Origin: Bacillus sp. T33-2
GTDB taxonomy: Bacteria > Bacillota > Bacilli > Bacillales > Cytobacillaceae
NCBI RefSeq assembly: GCF_002860205.1
Contig: NZ_PGVB01000008.1
Coordinates: 62,001 to 126,000, forward strand
DNA: 64,000 bases
Direction of reading: 5' to 3'
Every line of letters begins with the position of its first letter. Position 1 is the stretch's first letter. The notes below the pieces were generated by a model that made no database searches, had not been told where the DNA came from, and saw nothing but the letters and a program-made list of their open reading frames with translations. The translations under genes and the position numbers were made by a program. Of the stretch, positions 1 to 11,531 are shown piece by piece.

Positions 1-812
<812 letters not shown>

Positions 813-891
813 TCAATTCAGAATCGAATGATAATCATTACGCTACAGTCATAGCAAAATGATAAATGTTCCGATTATAAGGTTTAAGTAA

Positions 892-918
892 GGGCTATTC
901 CAGCATTAAGAATAGCCC
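892..918 (-). other. Stem-loop between icd and mdh
   Basis: A perfect 9-bp inverted repeat (892-900 with 910-918, GGGCTATTC) lies just after the icd stop. In the transcript it is followed by UUACUUAAAC rather than a clean U-run, so it is more likely a partial terminator or an mRNA-stabilising processing hairpin than a full stop before mdh. Confidence 0.6.
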
Positions 919-925
919 AGCTTCA

Positions 926-2194
926 TTATTCCATATTTTTGATCAATTCAGTTCCGAACTCAGAGGCTTTAACCTCTGTTGCACCTTCCATAAGGCGGGC
1001 AAAATCATAGGTAACCACTTTTGAAGCAATTGTTTTCTCCATTGATTTTATGATTAAGCTGGCAGCTTCAATCCAACCCAGGTGCTCAAGCAGCAACACG
1101 CCTGAAAGGATGACAGAGGATGGATTTACTTTGTCCAGCCCGGCGTATTTAGGGGCAGTTCCATGCGTAGCCTCAAAAATCGCATGGCCAGTTTCATAGT
1201 TGATGTTTGCACCAGGTGCGATTCCAATACCGCCCACCTGTGCAGCCAGTGCGTCGGAAATGTAATCACCGTTTAAATTCATTGTTGCAACGACATCAAA
1301 CTCTTTTGGACGAGTCAGGATCTGCTGGAGGAAAATATCAGCGATGGCATCCTTCACGATAATTTTACCTGCAGCCTCAGCGTCCGCCTGTGCTTTGTTG
1401 GCTGCTTCTGTACCTTCCTCTTCTTTGATCCGGTCATACTGGGCCCATGTAAATACTTTGTCTCCGAACTCTTTTTCAGCAAGTTCGTAGCCCCAGTTTT
1501 TGAAGGCACCTTCAGTAAATTTCATGATATTGCCTTTATGTACAAGCGTAAGTGACTTGCGGCCTTCTTTGATCGCGTAGTTGAGAGCCGCCCGCACCAA
1601 ACGGGTTGTACCTTCTTCGGAAACAGGTTTAATTCCGATGCCTGATGTTTCAGGGAATCGGATTTTCTTGACACCCATTTCTTTTTGAAGGAAATCAATC
1701 ACCTTTTTCACTTCATCGGAACCGCTGGCATATTCGATTCCGGCATAAATATCTTCAGTATTTTCACGGAAAATCACCATATCAGTATCCTGGGGGCGTT
1801 TCACCGGAGATGGAACCCCTTCAAACCATCGCACGGGACGCAGGCACACGAACAGGTCGAGTTCCTGGCGAAGCGCAACGTTCAACGAGCGGATGCCGCC
1901 GCCGACCGGTGTGGTTAAAGGTCCTTTGATGGCAATTAAATATTCATTGATCAGTTCCAATGTTTCTGCAGGAAGCCATTCTCCCGTCTGGTTGAAAGCC
2001 TTCTCTCCTGCAAGCACTTCCTTCCAGACAATTTTGCGTTCACCCTTGTACGCTTTTTCGACTGCTGCATCAAGCACCCTGACAGAGGCTGCCCAAATAT
2101 CGGGCCCTGTGCCGTCTCCTTCGATAAACGGGACAATCGGGTTGTTTGGTACGTTCAATACTCCATTTTGAACCGTGATTTTTTCACCTTGCAT
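926..2194 (-). CDS. icd: Isocitrate dehydrogenase (NADP)
   Basis: Oxidative decarboxylation of isocitrate to 2-oxoglutarate in the TCA cycle. The 422-residue product matches the Bacillus Icd length (423) and is nearly collinear with it. The conserved loop [13 protein letters not shown] holds the substrate-binding serine, and the metal and nucleotide region [21 protein letters not shown] lies towards the C-terminus. An upstream in-frame ATG exists at 2278, but the ATG at 2194 has GGAGGGAGAA just before it and matches the family N-terminus (MQGEKITV). Second gene of the citZ-icd-mdh series. Confidence 0.97.
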   Translation of the reverse strand: MQGEKITVQNGVLNVPNNPIVPFIEGDGTGPDIWAASVRVLDAAVEKAYKGERKIVWKEVLAGEKAFNQTGEWLPAETLELINEYLIAIKGPLTTPVGGGIRSLNVALRQELDLFVCLRPVRWFEGVPSPVKRPQDTDMVIFRENTEDIYAGIEYASGSDEVKKVIDFLQKEMGVKKIRFPETSGIGIKPVSEEGTTRLVRAALNYAIKEGRKSLTLVHKGNIMKFTEGAFKNWGYELAEKEFGDKVFTWAQYDRIKEEEGTEAANKAQADAEAAGKIIVKDAIADIFLQQILTRPKEFDVVATMNLNGDYISDALAAQVGGIGIAPGANINYETGHAIFEATHGTAPKYAGLDKVNPSSVILSGVLLLEHLGWIEAASLIIKSMEKTIASKVVTYDFARLMEGATEVKASEFGTELIKNME

Positions 2195-2286
2195 AATTAT
2201 TTCTCCCTCCAATGTAGTAATGCTCGCCTGTCCACCCTTAAGCCGGAAGCGGTTTTTCTGCCCTGGATATCCCGGCATCAGAATCG

Positions 2287-2339
2287 AAGGTTAGCAGATT
2301 GGTTGAGCCTGCTAACCTTCTTTTTACATAAAGTAAAAA
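2287..2339. other. Double hairpin in the citZ-icd intergenic region
   Basis: The 341-bp gap between icd and citZ holds two adjacent inverted repeats: an 11-bp stem (2287-2297 with 2309-2319, AAGGTTAGCAG) and a 7-bp stem (TTTTTAC/GTAAAAA, about 2321-2339). The T-run lies on the plus strand, so as a terminator it faces the wrong way for the citZ transcript. In the sense mRNA these would be stem-loops in the icd leader. A weak extended -10 (TGCTGTAAT) about 60 bp further upstream could give icd its own promoter. Confidence 0.55.
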
Positions 2340-2535
2340 CTGCGGTTTGGCTGAAGTGGCGGACCTGCTTGTTGTACACTCCTATTACAGCAATTTTTCT
2401 CTTAAAAGTAAAATGCTGTGTCTATCTCTATATAAAAATTAATTTCTCTCTGCGAATATCTCATACCTGCCTGAGCGAATCTGCCAATTAGGTGGAAGAT
2501 GCTGCTGGCTGTAAATTCATGAAACCGGCTTCCTA

Positions 2536-3654
2536 TCATCCTCTTAAATCAATTGGAACATATTCCTGTCTTCCAGGCCCTGTATACTCAGCGCGAGGAC
2601 GGATTAAACGGTTGTTTTCAAATTGCTCAAGAATATGGGCCAGCCATCCGGAAACACGGCTGACGGCAAATATTGGCGTAAACAGGTCATGGTCTATTCC
2701 GAGGCTGTGGTAAACAGATGCCGAATAGAAATCCACGTTAGGCGGAAGGTTTTTCTCGCCCGTAACAATGTTTTCAATTTGGGTGGACATTTGATACCAG
2801 TGCGGTTCACCTGTCAATTCCGTCAGTTTTTTGGACATTTCACGCAAATGCTTGGCACGTGGGTCGCCCTGGCGGTATACCCGATGTCCGAATCCCATGA
2901 TTTTTTCTTTATTTTGCAATTTCTGCCTGACATAAGGTGCGACATTTTCCAATGTGCCGATTTCTTTCAGCATCTTCATCACTGCTTCATTTGCCCCACC
3001 GTGAAGCGGCCCTTTTAAGGCCCCGATTGCTGCAGTCACACCGGAATAAACATCTGAAAGGGTCGCAACACAAACTCGCGCAGTGAAGGTCGATGCATTC
3101 AGCTCATGGTCAGCGTGAAGAACGAGGGCCTTATTAATGGCCTCAACTGCGATTTCATCAGGCTCATTCCCCGTAAGCATATACAGGAAGTTAGCGGCAA
3201 AACTGAGGTCTTCCCGTGGAGCGATTGGGTCGAGCCCTTTTCGCACACGGGAAAAAGCTGTTACAATTGCCGGCATTTTTGCCTGCAGCCGGACAGCCTT
3301 CCGGTAGTTGGCCGCTTCATCCATTAAATCGGATTCTTCATCATACAGACCCAGCAAAGAAACTGCTGAACGAAGGGCAGCCATTGGATGTACCTTTTCA
3401 ATCGGATACATTTTAAAATGGTCGAGAACTTCTTTTGGCAAAGCCGCATTTTGGGCCAATTGCTGTTTTAGTTCATCCAGTTCAGGCCTGGCCGGAAGCC
3501 TGCGGTGCCATAAAAGATAAATTACTTCCTCAAAGCTTGCATTGTCAGCTAAATCATCAATGTCATATCCCACATACGTTAGTGTGTCATCAATAATTGA
3601 GCTGATGGAGGAGGCTGTTGCCACTACCCCTTCGAGTCCGCGTGTGACTGTCAT
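2536..3654 (-). CDS. citZ: Citrate synthase
   Basis: Condenses acetyl-CoA and oxaloacetate to citrate at TCA entry. The 372-residue product aligns end to end with B. subtilis CitZ, including the active-site segments HGGANEAV, GFGHRVYRQGDPRAKHL and PNVDFYSASVYHSLGI. ATG at 3654 begins MTVTRGLEGVVA, as in relatives, and is preceded by AAAGGAGAG. It is transcribed from a promoter at 3950-3978 with a cre site in the leader, so glucose repression through CcpA is expected. Downstream are icd and mdh. Confidence 0.97.
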   Translation of the reverse strand: MTVTRGLEGVVATASSISSIIDDTLTYVGYDIDDLADNASFEEVIYLLWHRRLPARPELDELKQQLAQNAALPKEVLDHFKMYPIEKVHPMAALRSAVSLLGLYDEESDLMDEAANYRKAVRLQAKMPAIVTAFSRVRKGLDPIAPREDLSFAANFLYMLTGNEPDEIAVEAINKALVLHADHELNASTFTARVCVATLSDVYSGVTAAIGALKGPLHGGANEAVMKMLKEIGTLENVAPYVRQKLQNKEKIMGFGHRVYRQGDPRAKHLREMSKKLTELTGEPHWYQMSTQIENIVTGEKNLPPNVDFYSASVYHSLGIDHDLFTPIFAVSRVSGWLAHILEQFENNRLIRPRAEYTGPGRQEYVPIDLRG

Positions 3655-3775
3655 ATGAATCTCTCCTTTGCGTAGTAAGTTTCCCCAATACCCTTTTGTC
3701 TGTATAAGTAAACAACTATTATATCGATCAGAAAAATAGACATTTCTGACTTTTATAGGCCTAAATGGCCAAAAG

Positions 3776-3790
3776 CCGGTGATACACCGG
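3776..3790 (-). other. citZ leader hairpin
   Basis: A 6-bp GC-rich stem (CCGGTG-tat-CACCGG in the transcript) lies in the citZ 5' leader, about 120 nt before the start codon. In B. subtilis the citZ leader RNA is a reported target of aconitase (established for that species). Whether this hairpin plays that role here is inference. Confidence 0.45.
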
Positions 3791-3865
3791 ACGACAGACC
3801 TTTGTTATTTGCACAGCCTCCAATGACCGGCACTTCCTGAGCGCTTGCTCGGACGGCAGACAAAA

Positions 3866-3879
3866 AGAAAATGCTTACA
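3866..3879 (-). promoter_or_regulatory. CcpA catabolite-responsive element of citZ
   Basis: Read on the minus strand, TGTAAGCATTTTCT matches the cre sequence I recall for B. subtilis citZ. It sits about 65-80 nt downstream of the predicted transcription start, a position typical for CcpA acting as a roadblock. Confidence 0.75.
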
Positions 3880-3949
3880 TTTTGCTACAAGGGAAAGCAA
3901 TCCTGCCAATTTACCTTTCTAAAGGGAAGAAGCAAGAATTACAAGTCCT

Positions 3950-3978
3950 ATTATAAACAATTATCAGACTTTTGTGAA
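3950..3978 (-). promoter_or_regulatory. Sigma-A promoter of citZ
   Basis: Minus-strand -35 TTCACA (3973-3978), 17-bp spacer and -10 TATAAT (3950-3955). The predicted start is near 3943, giving a leader of about 290 nt that contains the cre site and the hairpin. Confidence 0.75.
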
Positions 3979-4022
3979 TGAAAAGCACTTAAAATCCAAA
4001 AAATTATTATCTTACAAAAAAA

Positions 4023-4481
4023 CTATTTTATTAGTTCATACAATTTCATTGCTGCAAAAGCAATACCGGCTCCAATCAGCGGCCCGACAGCCACGCCTTT
4101 AAAGAGGGACACAGCCAGAATGGTACCGATGACAAGGGCAGTCGTTATGTGCGGATCCTGTGACAGCAGTGTGACTCCGCCCTTTGCAAGAAGTGCGACA
4201 AGCATCCCTGATACGAGCGCAATCCATGCATAGGGAGATTTGAATGCAGCGGATAAATCCTTCAAGCCAATTTGTCCGCTCGCAATCGGGGCCAAGACAG
4301 CAATCGTAATGATCGTTACGCCCCAGTTTATCCCTTTCGCCTGCAAAATGGAAAAAATCTTCGAATCCGCACCGGCAATCCTCATAATCAGAAGGACAAT
4401 GACCGCAATGATCAATGATTGGTTTTTTGCAACGAAAGCAATCGCCAGCAAGAGAAACAGGAACAAGAATGGTTGAGCCAA
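4023..4481 (-). CDS. ytwI: DUF441 family membrane protein
   Basis: Small integral membrane protein of about 152 residues with four or more hydrophobic segments, matching the YtwI/DUF441 family (for example KGINWGVTIITIAVLAPIASG and DPHITTALVIGTILAVSLFKG). Function is unknown in the family. No ATG start fits. TTG at 4481 has a GGGGG ribosome site 8 nt upstream, whereas the in-frame TTG at 4496 overlaps that site. The gene lies upstream of citZ on the same strand and diverges from ytvI. Confidence 0.85.
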   Translation of the reverse strand: MAQPFLFLFLLLAIAFVAKNQSLIIAVIVLLIMRIAGADSKIFSILQAKGINWGVTIITIAVLAPIASGQIGLKDLSAAFKSPYAWIALVSGMLVALLAKGGVTLLSQDPHITTALVIGTILAVSLFKGVAVGPLIGAGIAFAAMKLYELIK

Positions 4482-4736
4482 TTTATTAACCCCCAAAGCT
4501 AAAACTATTGTAACATAATTTAAAATATTCCCATTAAATTTAACCGTTTTTAATTAAATTTTGAATTTAATATGGCGTAATTATTTTTATAGGTTGCATT
4601 TATTTATATGGAAAGGAATCTTTTTCCAGGCGAAAATCGTATGAAGAGCAGCTTCACCAATTTCCAGACAGCTGTTAAAATAGAATAAACAATGCGTGAG
4701 ATTAATCTTTTATTATTGGTTTAAGGAGGTACTTTT

Positions 4737-5861
4737 TTGAATCCAGCATACATATACCGCACCGTGAGATTTTTCTTTGTCATAGGTGTGGTGGTGGCAG
4801 CAGCGCTTGCCTTTTATCATTTATCACGGGTTACATATCCATTTCTGATCGGGCTTGCCATTGCATTTTTAATCAATCCGCTGGTCAATTTCTTTGAGCG
4901 TAAAACGAGGATGCCGCGCTCTCTCGCTGTTTTGGTCTGCCTGATCCTTATTTTTGCCATTTTTGCAGGATTGATTACCCTTTTAATTGCAGAGATCGTT
5001 TCTGGCGCTGAATATCTTGCCAGGGTGGTTCCACTCCATTTGGATACATTGATAGACTATATTGAGGAGCTGTTTGCCGCGCAAATCATCCCGCTATACA
5101 ACCAGCTCACAGGTTTATTCCAAAACCTCGATGATGGCCAGCAGGACACAATCATGAACAATATTCAAAACGTCGGGGCAACTATTGGTTCCACAGTTGG
5201 AGATTTCATCCAAAACTTTTTCGGGAATATCCCCAATATCCTTTCATGGTTTCCAAACGCCGCTACCGTGCTGATTTTTTCATTACTCGGCACATTTTTT
5301 ATAAGCAAGGACTGGTACAGGCTATCGGCCATTGGCTCCCGGATTTTGCCGAACCGGGCCAAATCAAGCAGCAAAACCGTTTTTGCCGACCTTAAGAAAG
5401 CTTTGTTCGGTTTTATCAGGGCACAGCTTACGCTTATATCGATTACAACAGTTATTATTCTGATCGGGTTGCTCATTTTAAGGGTCGACTACGCGATTAC
5501 AATTGCGATAGTAAGTGGGATTGTCGATGTCATCCCTTACCTTGGCACCGGTGCAGTTTTTGTCCCCTGGATTATATATGAAGCGATCGCCGGTGAAATG
5601 AGCCTGGCGATCGGCCTGGGTATATTATATGTAGTAGTGCTCGTCCAGCGCCAGATCATGGAGCCGAAAATCCTGTCCTCCAGCATCGGCCTCGATCCGC
5701 TCGCCACACTGATTGCCCTGTTTGTCGGCTTTAAACTGATCGGTTTTCTTGGCTTGATTGTCGGACCCGTAACGCTTGTTATTATTACGACCCTGCAGCG
5801 TGCAAATGTGTTCCGTGACCTCTGGAACTTTATTAAGGGGAAAGACGAAGAAATAACGTAA
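4737..5861 (+). CDS. ytvI: AI-2E/PerM family permease YtvI
   Basis: Polytopic membrane protein of 374 residues with paired N-terminal helices (about 10-85), a soluble middle (about 95-200) and further C-terminal helices, the layout of the AI-2E exporter/PerM family. The C-terminal region LATLIALFVGFKLIGFLGLIVGPV is typical. B. subtilis YtvI is annotated as a sporulation integral membrane protein, but its substrate is unknown. It begins with TTG at 4737, 6 nt after AAGGAGGT. It has its own terminator, so it is probably monocistronic. A possible promoter (TTCACC-17-TAAAAT) lies near 4655-4683. Confidence 0.88.
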   Translation: MNPAYIYRTVRFFFVIGVVVAAALAFYHLSRVTYPFLIGLAIAFLINPLVNFFERKTRMPRSLAVLVCLILIFAIFAGLITLLIAEIVSGAEYLARVVPLHLDTLIDYIEELFAAQIIPLYNQLTGLFQNLDDGQQDTIMNNIQNVGATIGSTVGDFIQNFFGNIPNILSWFPNAATVLIFSLLGTFFISKDWYRLSAIGSRILPNRAKSSSKTVFADLKKALFGFIRAQLTLISITTVIILIGLLILRVDYAITIAIVSGIVDVIPYLGTGAVFVPWIIYEAIAGEMSLAIGLGILYVVVLVQRQIMEPKILSSSIGLDPLATLIALFVGFKLIGFLGLIVGPVTLVIITTLQRANVFRDLWNFIKGKDEEIT

Positions 5862-5886
5862 TCAGTAACTATAAGTGATCTAATTG

Positions 5887-5919
5887 AAAACGCCAACTGT
5901 AAATAGTTGGCGTTTTTTT
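5887..5919 (+). terminator. Terminator of ytvI, probably shared with fxsA
   Basis: Stem AAAACGCCAACT (5887-5898) pairs with AGTTGGCGTTTT (5905-5916) around a 6-nt loop, followed by a T-run. The opposite strand also ends in TTTT, so it may stop fxsA transcripts too. Confidence 0.85.
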
Positions 5920-6304
5920 AATGTAATATGGTGATATTGCCTTTATTGATCCATTTTCTGAATGCCTTTAGCATCATCATCTTAAAAAATTTCCTCGTTG
6001 GCGGGACCAGCAGCAACAGTCCAAGAAGGTCAGTGACAAAACCAGGTGTTAACAGAAGCGTGCCCCCGACAAGGATACAAATCCCATCAAGGACAGTCTC
6101 CCCTGGCATTCTTCCTTGCCTTAGCTGCTCCTGGGCCTTCCGGATTGTTTCGAGTCCCTGCCGTTTGGCCAGATATGCCCCAAGAAACCCAGTACCGATG
6201 ATCATCAAGATTGTCGGCCATACCCCTATTGTCCTGCCCGATAAAAGCAAGAGTCCGATTTCAGCCGCCGGGACAATGATTAAAAATAGAAGAAAATACC
6301 TCAT
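5918..6304 (-). CDS. fxsA: FxsA family membrane protein
   Basis: 128-residue membrane protein of the FxsA family: two N-terminal hydrophobic segments (MRYFLLFLIIVPAAEIGLL, then PTILMIIGTGFLGAYLA), the conserved GLETIRKAQEQLRQGRMPGE segment, then two more helices (LVGGTLLLTPGFVTDLLGLLLL). In E. coli FxsA overproduction relieves phage T7 exclusion; its normal role is unknown. ATG at 6304 follows AGGAGG by 5 nt; a GTG two codons upstream is too close to that site. It lies downstream of pyk on the same strand but after a terminator. Confidence 0.9.
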   Translation of the reverse strand: MRYFLLFLIIVPAAEIGLLLLSGRTIGVWPTILMIIGTGFLGAYLAKRQGLETIRKAQEQLRQGRMPGETVLDGICILVGGTLLLTPGFVTDLLGLLLLVPPTRKFFKMMMLKAFRKWINKGNITILH

Positions 6305-6393
6305 AAACACCTCCTCGAATTATGCCGGCAAGCATGTCTAATTATTATATGCCCCTTCCGTGGCAAACATCAACAAACTATCCGACAGTTAAA

Positions 6394-6428
6394 GCAAAAA
6401 AAGATGGAGGTAGCCCCATCCTTTTTGC
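6394..6428 (-). terminator. Terminator of pyk
   Basis: Directly after the pyk stop, the transcript forms a GGATGGGG/CCUCCAUC stem followed by seven U residues. Confidence 0.8.
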
Positions 6429-8189
6429 TTATAGTACACTTGCGTGGCCGTTATAGATAACGCCCCGCGCTGCGTCAACCGTGATTTCCTGTCCGTCCCG
6501 GAAAAGGGTCATTGCGTTCTCGACGCCTACGATTACTGGAATGCCGATACTCAAACCGACAACAGCCGCATGGCTTGTCAAACCGCCTTCCTCCGTGATC
6601 AAAGCGCTGCACTTTTCAATTGCAGGCACCATGTCGCGGTCGGATCCGACAGTTACAAGAATGCTGCCTTCAGTGACCTTGCCCAGAGCTTCTCTCGCAT
6701 CCTTGGCAAGGACTACTTTACCGTATGCAGTTTTGCGCCCAATCCCCTGCGCTTTTACGAGGATATCGCCGATGACATGGATTTTCATCAGGTTGGTCGT
6801 GCCCGCTTCCGCTACCGGAACGCCGGCTGTGATTACTATTAAATCACCATGGGACACGATTCCGCTGTTCACACTTTCCTCCACAGCGCTGTCAAGCATT
6901 TCATCAGTTGTTCTTGCCTGCTGTCCAAGCTGGGCATACACACCCCAGACAAGCGCCAGGCGGCGGCGCGTATTGTCGTTAGATGTAACTGCCACAATTG
7001 GTGCTTTTGGACGGTATTTGGAGATCGCCCTCGCAGTATGCCCGCTTTCAGTCGGCGTGATTATAGCATTGACATCCAGATTCAAAGCAGTATGGGCAAC
7101 AGATTGGCCAATCGCATCGGTCACATTGTGTTCAGTATCCTTGCTCCGTGTAGATAATAACTCCCTATGGTTCAATGCCTGCTCTGCACGGGAGGCAATG
7201 TTGTGCATCGTTTGGACTGCTTCGACCGGATACGCACCAGCCGCTGTTTCGCCGGAAAGCATGATTGCATCGGTGCCGTCGAATATCGCGTTTGCCACGT
7301 CGCTCGCTTCCGCACGGGTCGGGCGTGGATTGCGCTGCATGGAATCAAGCATTTGGGTAGCTGTGATGACTGGTTTTCCAAGAGCGTTGCACTTTTTAAT
7401 CAGATCCTTTTGCACTAATGGAACTTCTTCTGCCGGAATTTCCACACCCAAATCCCCGCGCGCTACCATCAAACCGTCGGACACTTCAAGGATTTCGTTA
7501 ATGTTGTCAACACCTTCCTGGTTTTCAATCTTAGGAATGATATTGATGTAACTGGCGCCATTTTCTTCAAGCAGCTGGCGAATTTCAAGAACATCTGCGG
7601 CCCTTCTTACAAAGGAAGCAGCGATAAAATCGATGCCCTGCTCGATTCCGAATAAAATGTCCTGGGCATCTTTTTCAGTAATTCCCGGCAGCTTCACCGA
7701 CACGCCCGGCACATTCACACCTTTTTTGTTTTTAAGGGTTCCGCTGTTTAGGACTCTTGTTTTAATTTCGTTGTTTGCTTTATCGATTCCTGTCACTTCA
7801 AGGCCAATCAAGCCGTCATCAAGGAGGATTCTTGCTCCGGTGTGAACATCCTCAATCAACCGTTCATATGTTACTGAGAATTTTTCAGCTGTTCCAGTCA
7901 CTTCCTTCATGGAAATTGTGACATCCTGGCCAGATTGGAGCTCGATGGCCCCGTTCTCCATGTTGTTGGTGCGGATTTCAGGACCTTTCGTGTCAAGCAG
8001 TATAGCAACGTTCTTGCCGGTTTGCATGGCTGCCTCACGGATATTCTTAATGCGCTGGCCATGTTCTTCATGATCACCGTGGGAAAAATTCAGGCGGGCA
8101 ACGTTCATTCCTGCTTCCATTAGCTGAACTAGTTTTTCAACACTCTCACTTGCCGGTCCTATCGTACAGACAATTTTTGTTTTACGCAT
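6429..8189 (-). CDS. pyk: Pyruvate kinase
   Basis: Converts phosphoenolpyruvate and ADP to pyruvate and ATP, the last step of glycolysis. The 586 residues begin [16 protein letters not shown]. The catalytic segments [11 protein letters not shown] (about 30-40) and [12 protein letters not shown] plus [12 protein letters not shown] (about 215-250) are intact. As in other Bacillus enzymes there is an extra C-terminal PEP-utilising-enzyme-like domain (about 475-586) with [11 protein letters not shown]. The start is taken as ATG 8189, 10 nt after AGGAGG; a TTG two codons upstream is also possible. It follows pfkA by 34 bp, so the two form a glycolytic operon. Confidence 0.97.
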   Translation of the reverse strand: MRKTKIVCTIGPASESVEKLVQLMEAGMNVARLNFSHGDHEEHGQRIKNIREAAMQTGKNVAILLDTKGPEIRTNNMENGAIELQSGQDVTISMKEVTGTAEKFSVTYERLIEDVHTGARILLDDGLIGLEVTGIDKANNEIKTRVLNSGTLKNKKGVNVPGVSVKLPGITEKDAQDILFGIEQGIDFIAASFVRRAADVLEIRQLLEENGASYINIIPKIENQEGVDNINEILEVSDGLMVARGDLGVEIPAEEVPLVQKDLIKKCNALGKPVITATQMLDSMQRNPRPTRAEASDVANAIFDGTDAIMLSGETAAGAYPVEAVQTMHNIASRAEQALNHRELLSTRSKDTEHNVTDAIGQSVAHTALNLDVNAIITPTESGHTARAISKYRPKAPIVAVTSNDNTRRRLALVWGVYAQLGQQARTTDEMLDSAVEESVNSGIVSHGDLIVITAGVPVAEAGTTNLMKIHVIGDILVKAQGIGRKTAYGKVVLAKDAREALGKVTEGSILVTVGSDRDMVPAIEKCSALITEEGGLTSHAAVVGLSIGIPVIVGVENAMTLFRDGQEITVDAARGVIYNGHASVL

Positions 8190-8223
8190 AATCAAGCAAC
8201 CTCCTGGTTTACTGAAAACGGGA

Positions 8224-9183
<960 letters not shown>

Positions 9184-9369
9184 TCAAACCACCTCTTTAT
9201 TCATCGAAACTATGTACAATTTCCAGGTGCGCCATAGACTTCAGAGAATCCTTGGATTGCTTCTCTTATTATGGACAAAATACCTGCTAATATTTCTAAA
9301 ATAACATGAAGATATAGGTATCACAACTTAATCCACAATATTATCATAAAGACGGAATTATCGGTTAAA

Positions 9370-9383
9370 TGAAAGCGTTTTAT
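9370..9383 (+). promoter_or_regulatory. Possible cre-like site upstream of pfkA
   Basis: TGAAAGCGTTTTAT matches the first 12 positions of the cre consensus and fails at the last two. It lies about 190 bp upstream of pfkA. CcpA control of pfk is known in some lactic acid bacteria, so this is only a candidate. Confidence 0.3.
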
Positions 9384-9486
9384 ATTTAAAAACCAGTCAT
9401 GAAACGGATAATTGGCAGTTTTAGTGGGGTTCGACAAATTGGAAAAAGGATACTAAATAGACTCGCCATTTGCTTCCTGTCCAAAA

Positions 9487-9513
9487 GGAAAAAGCGTGCT
9501 TTCACAGCACGCC
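9487..9513 (-). terminator. Terminator of accA
   Basis: Stem GGCGTGCT/AGCACGCT around a 5-nt loop, followed by TTTTCCTTTT, directly after the accA stop. Confidence 0.85.
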
Positions 9514-9514
9514 T

Positions 9515-10492
9515 TCACTTTACCCCAATGTATTGATCGACAAACGAGTACTCCCCGATCACCCTGTATTTTTCATATCTGTGGCTGATGAGTTCTTCCT
9601 CAGTGAGCTTTTTTAGCTGTGTAAGAGAAGCAATCAATACTTTTTCCATTTCGGCAGATTGCTCAACGACATTTTTGTGTGCGCCGCCTTTGATTTCCGG
9701 AATGATTTCATCAATTACGCCGAGCGCTTTAAGGTCGGGTGCTGTAATTTTCATTGTTTCGGCTGCTTTTTTGGCAAGCGAAGCATCCTTCCAAAGCAGT
9801 GCAGCCGCACCTTCTGGCGATATAACCGAGTATGTGGAGTTTTCGAGCATATGAATGTGGTTTCCTACCCCAAGAGCGAGCGCGCCCCCGCTGCCGCCTT
9901 CACCAATCACGATGCACACAACCGGCACTTTAAGTCCTGCCATTTCGAAAAGGTTGCGGGCAATTGCCTCACTTTGCCCTCTTTCCTCTGCTGCTTTGCC
10001 AGGATATGCACCTTTTGTGTCAATAAAACAGATTACCGGGCGGCCGAATTTTTCTGCCTGCTTCATCAGCCTTAGTGCTTTCCTGTATCCTTCCGGATGG
10101 GGCATGCCAAAATTGCGGCGGATATTTTCCTTAGTATCCTTGCCGCGCTGGTGGCCGATGACTGTGACCGGAAGCCCATGGAACTTGGCAATCCCGCCTA
10201 CAATGGCTTCATCATCACCAAACAGCCGGTCACCATGGCATTCAAAAAAATCAGTAAAAAGATTTGATATATATTGAAGCGTCGTTGGACGGCTCGGATG
10301 ACGGGCTATTTGCACCCTGTCCCAAGGTTTCATATTTTCATAAACGTCCTTTTCCAGCTTTTCAAGCCGTACCTCAAGTTTTTCTATTTCAGACGACAGA
10401 TCCACATCTGCATTTAATGTAAATTGCTTCAGCTCGGCAATTTTGTTCCGCAATTCAATTACCGGCTTTTCAAATTCTAACTCCCCTACCAA
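9515..10492 (-). CDS. accA: Acetyl-CoA carboxylase carboxyltransferase, alpha subunit
   Basis: The alpha subunit of the heterotetrameric carboxyltransferase that moves CO2 from carboxybiotin to acetyl-CoA, giving malonyl-CoA for fatty-acid synthesis. The 325 residues contain the family blocks [44 protein letters not shown] and the oxyanion-forming [15 protein letters not shown]. The start is TTG at 10492, 9 nt after AGGAGG, overlapping the accD stop by 7 bp, which implies translational coupling. Partner subunit genes accB and accC are not in this window. Confidence 0.96.
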   Translation of the reverse strand: MVGELEFEKPVIELRNKIAELKQFTLNADVDLSSEIEKLEVRLEKLEKDVYENMKPWDRVQIARHPSRPTTLQYISNLFTDFFECHGDRLFGDDEAIVGGIAKFHGLPVTVIGHQRGKDTKENIRRNFGMPHPEGYRKALRLMKQAEKFGRPVICFIDTKGAYPGKAAEERGQSEAIARNLFEMAGLKVPVVCIVIGEGGSGGALALGVGNHIHMLENSTYSVISPEGAAALLWKDASLAKKAAETMKITAPDLKALGVIDEIIPEIKGGAHKNVVEQSAEMEKVLIASLTQLKKLTEEELISHRYEKYRVIGEYSFVDQYIGVK

Positions 10493-11355
10493 TCGAAATT
10501 CCCTCCTGGCTGATGGATTTCAAGAATGTCCGCTAGTTTTTCCCGCAAGTCAAGCCTTGAGACGACTGCATCAAGCTGGCCATGCTTAAGTAAAAATTCC
10601 GCTGTCTGAAAATCCTCGGGAAGTTCTTCACGGATTGTTTGCTCAATGATCCTTCTTCCGGCAAACCCGATCAGTGCTCCTGGTTCGGCAAGATTATAAT
10701 CACCCAGCGAGGCAAAGCTTGCAGAAACCCCTCCGGTTGTCGGATGGGTCATGACAGAAATGATCAAGCCGCGGTTGTCACTGAATTTTTTCAGGGCTGC
10801 GCTGGTTTTGGCCATCTGCATCAAGCTTAAAACACCTTCTTGCATTCTCGCACCGCCTGACGCCGTGAAGATAATAAATGGGACAGATAATTCATCGGCT
10901 TTTTCAATGGCACGGGCAATTTTTTCACCAACAGCAGACCCCATGCTTCCCATACGGAAGGTTGCATCCATGACGGCAACAACGGTTTCCATTTTATTGA
11001 TGCTTCCTGTCCCGGCTACGACCGCTTCATTGATTCCGGTTTTCTTTCGGTCTTTTTCAAGTTTTTCTATATAATCAGGGAATTGCAATGGATTTTCTGA
11101 AATCATATTTTTATCGAGCTCCTGGAAGCTTCCCGTATCTAGTATGCTTTGCAGGCGCTCCCTAGCATTCATTTGAAAATGGTATCCGCAATGGGTACAA
11201 ACCTTCAAATTCTTGTTTAATTCTTTTGTATACATGATTTTCTTGCAATTCGGGCATTTAGTCATGATTCCTTCAGGTACATCCTGTTTGGCTGCCTCCG
11301 AAGGAATCGTAGCGTACTTTTTCTTTTTTGGCTTGGAAAAAAGCTCTTTTATCAT
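10486..11355 (-). CDS. accD: Acetyl-CoA carboxylase carboxyltransferase, beta subunit
   Basis: The beta subunit of the acetyl-CoA carboxylase transferase. The 289 residues begin [13 protein letters not shown]. An N-terminal zinc ribbon (CPNCKK at about 33-38, CTHCGYH at about 52-58) precedes the crotonase-like core with [12 protein letters not shown] and [17 protein letters not shown] at 11355 sits 6 nt after GAGGAGG; a longer in-frame reading from 11478 lacks a ribosome site. The leader carries a weak FadR-type palindrome at 11420-11436. It forms a unit with accA and lies 176 bp downstream of the GntR regulator gene. Confidence 0.96.
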   Translation of the reverse strand: MIKELFSKPKKKKYATIPSEAAKQDVPEGIMTKCPNCKKIMYTKELNKNLKVCTHCGYHFQMNARERLQSILDTGSFQELDKNMISENPLQFPDYIEKLEKDRKKTGINEAVVAGTGSINKMETVVAVMDATFRMGSMGSAVGEKIARAIEKADELSVPFIIFTASGGARMQEGVLSLMQMAKTSAALKKFSDNRGLIISVMTHPTTGGVSASFASLGDYNLAEPGALIGFAGRRIIEQTIREELPEDFQTAEFLLKHGQLDAVVSRLDLREKLADILEIHQPGGNFDW

Positions 11356-11417
11356 GTGAAGCCTCCTCAAAATGTTGCTGTTTAACAATTGAATGCATGA
11401 CTTCCGTCCTCGCATTC

Positions 11418-11470
11418 CCCGGTGGCCAGACCACTTGAGCCTGAAAACGGGATCTGTCCCTTCCACCGGG
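11418..11470 (-). other. Long-loop stem in the accD leader
   Basis: CCCGGTGG (11463-11470 on the minus strand) pairs perfectly with CCACCGGG (11418-11425) across a 37-nt loop containing most of the FadR-type palindrome. It could be an attenuation or processing structure. No U-run follows. Confidence 0.35.
11420..11436. promoter_or_regulatory. Weak FadR-type operator in front of accD
   Basis: GTGGCCAGACCAC is an imperfect palindrome and matches 13 of 17 positions of the stronger site at 13735-13751. It lies about 65 bp upstream of the accD start, immediately after the GntR regulator gene. Confidence 0.5.
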
Positions 11471-11531
11471 CGCATCAAGCCTGTCCTTTACTATAGAACA
11501 GACGGAATACAAATGCTGTTAAACAGTGTCG

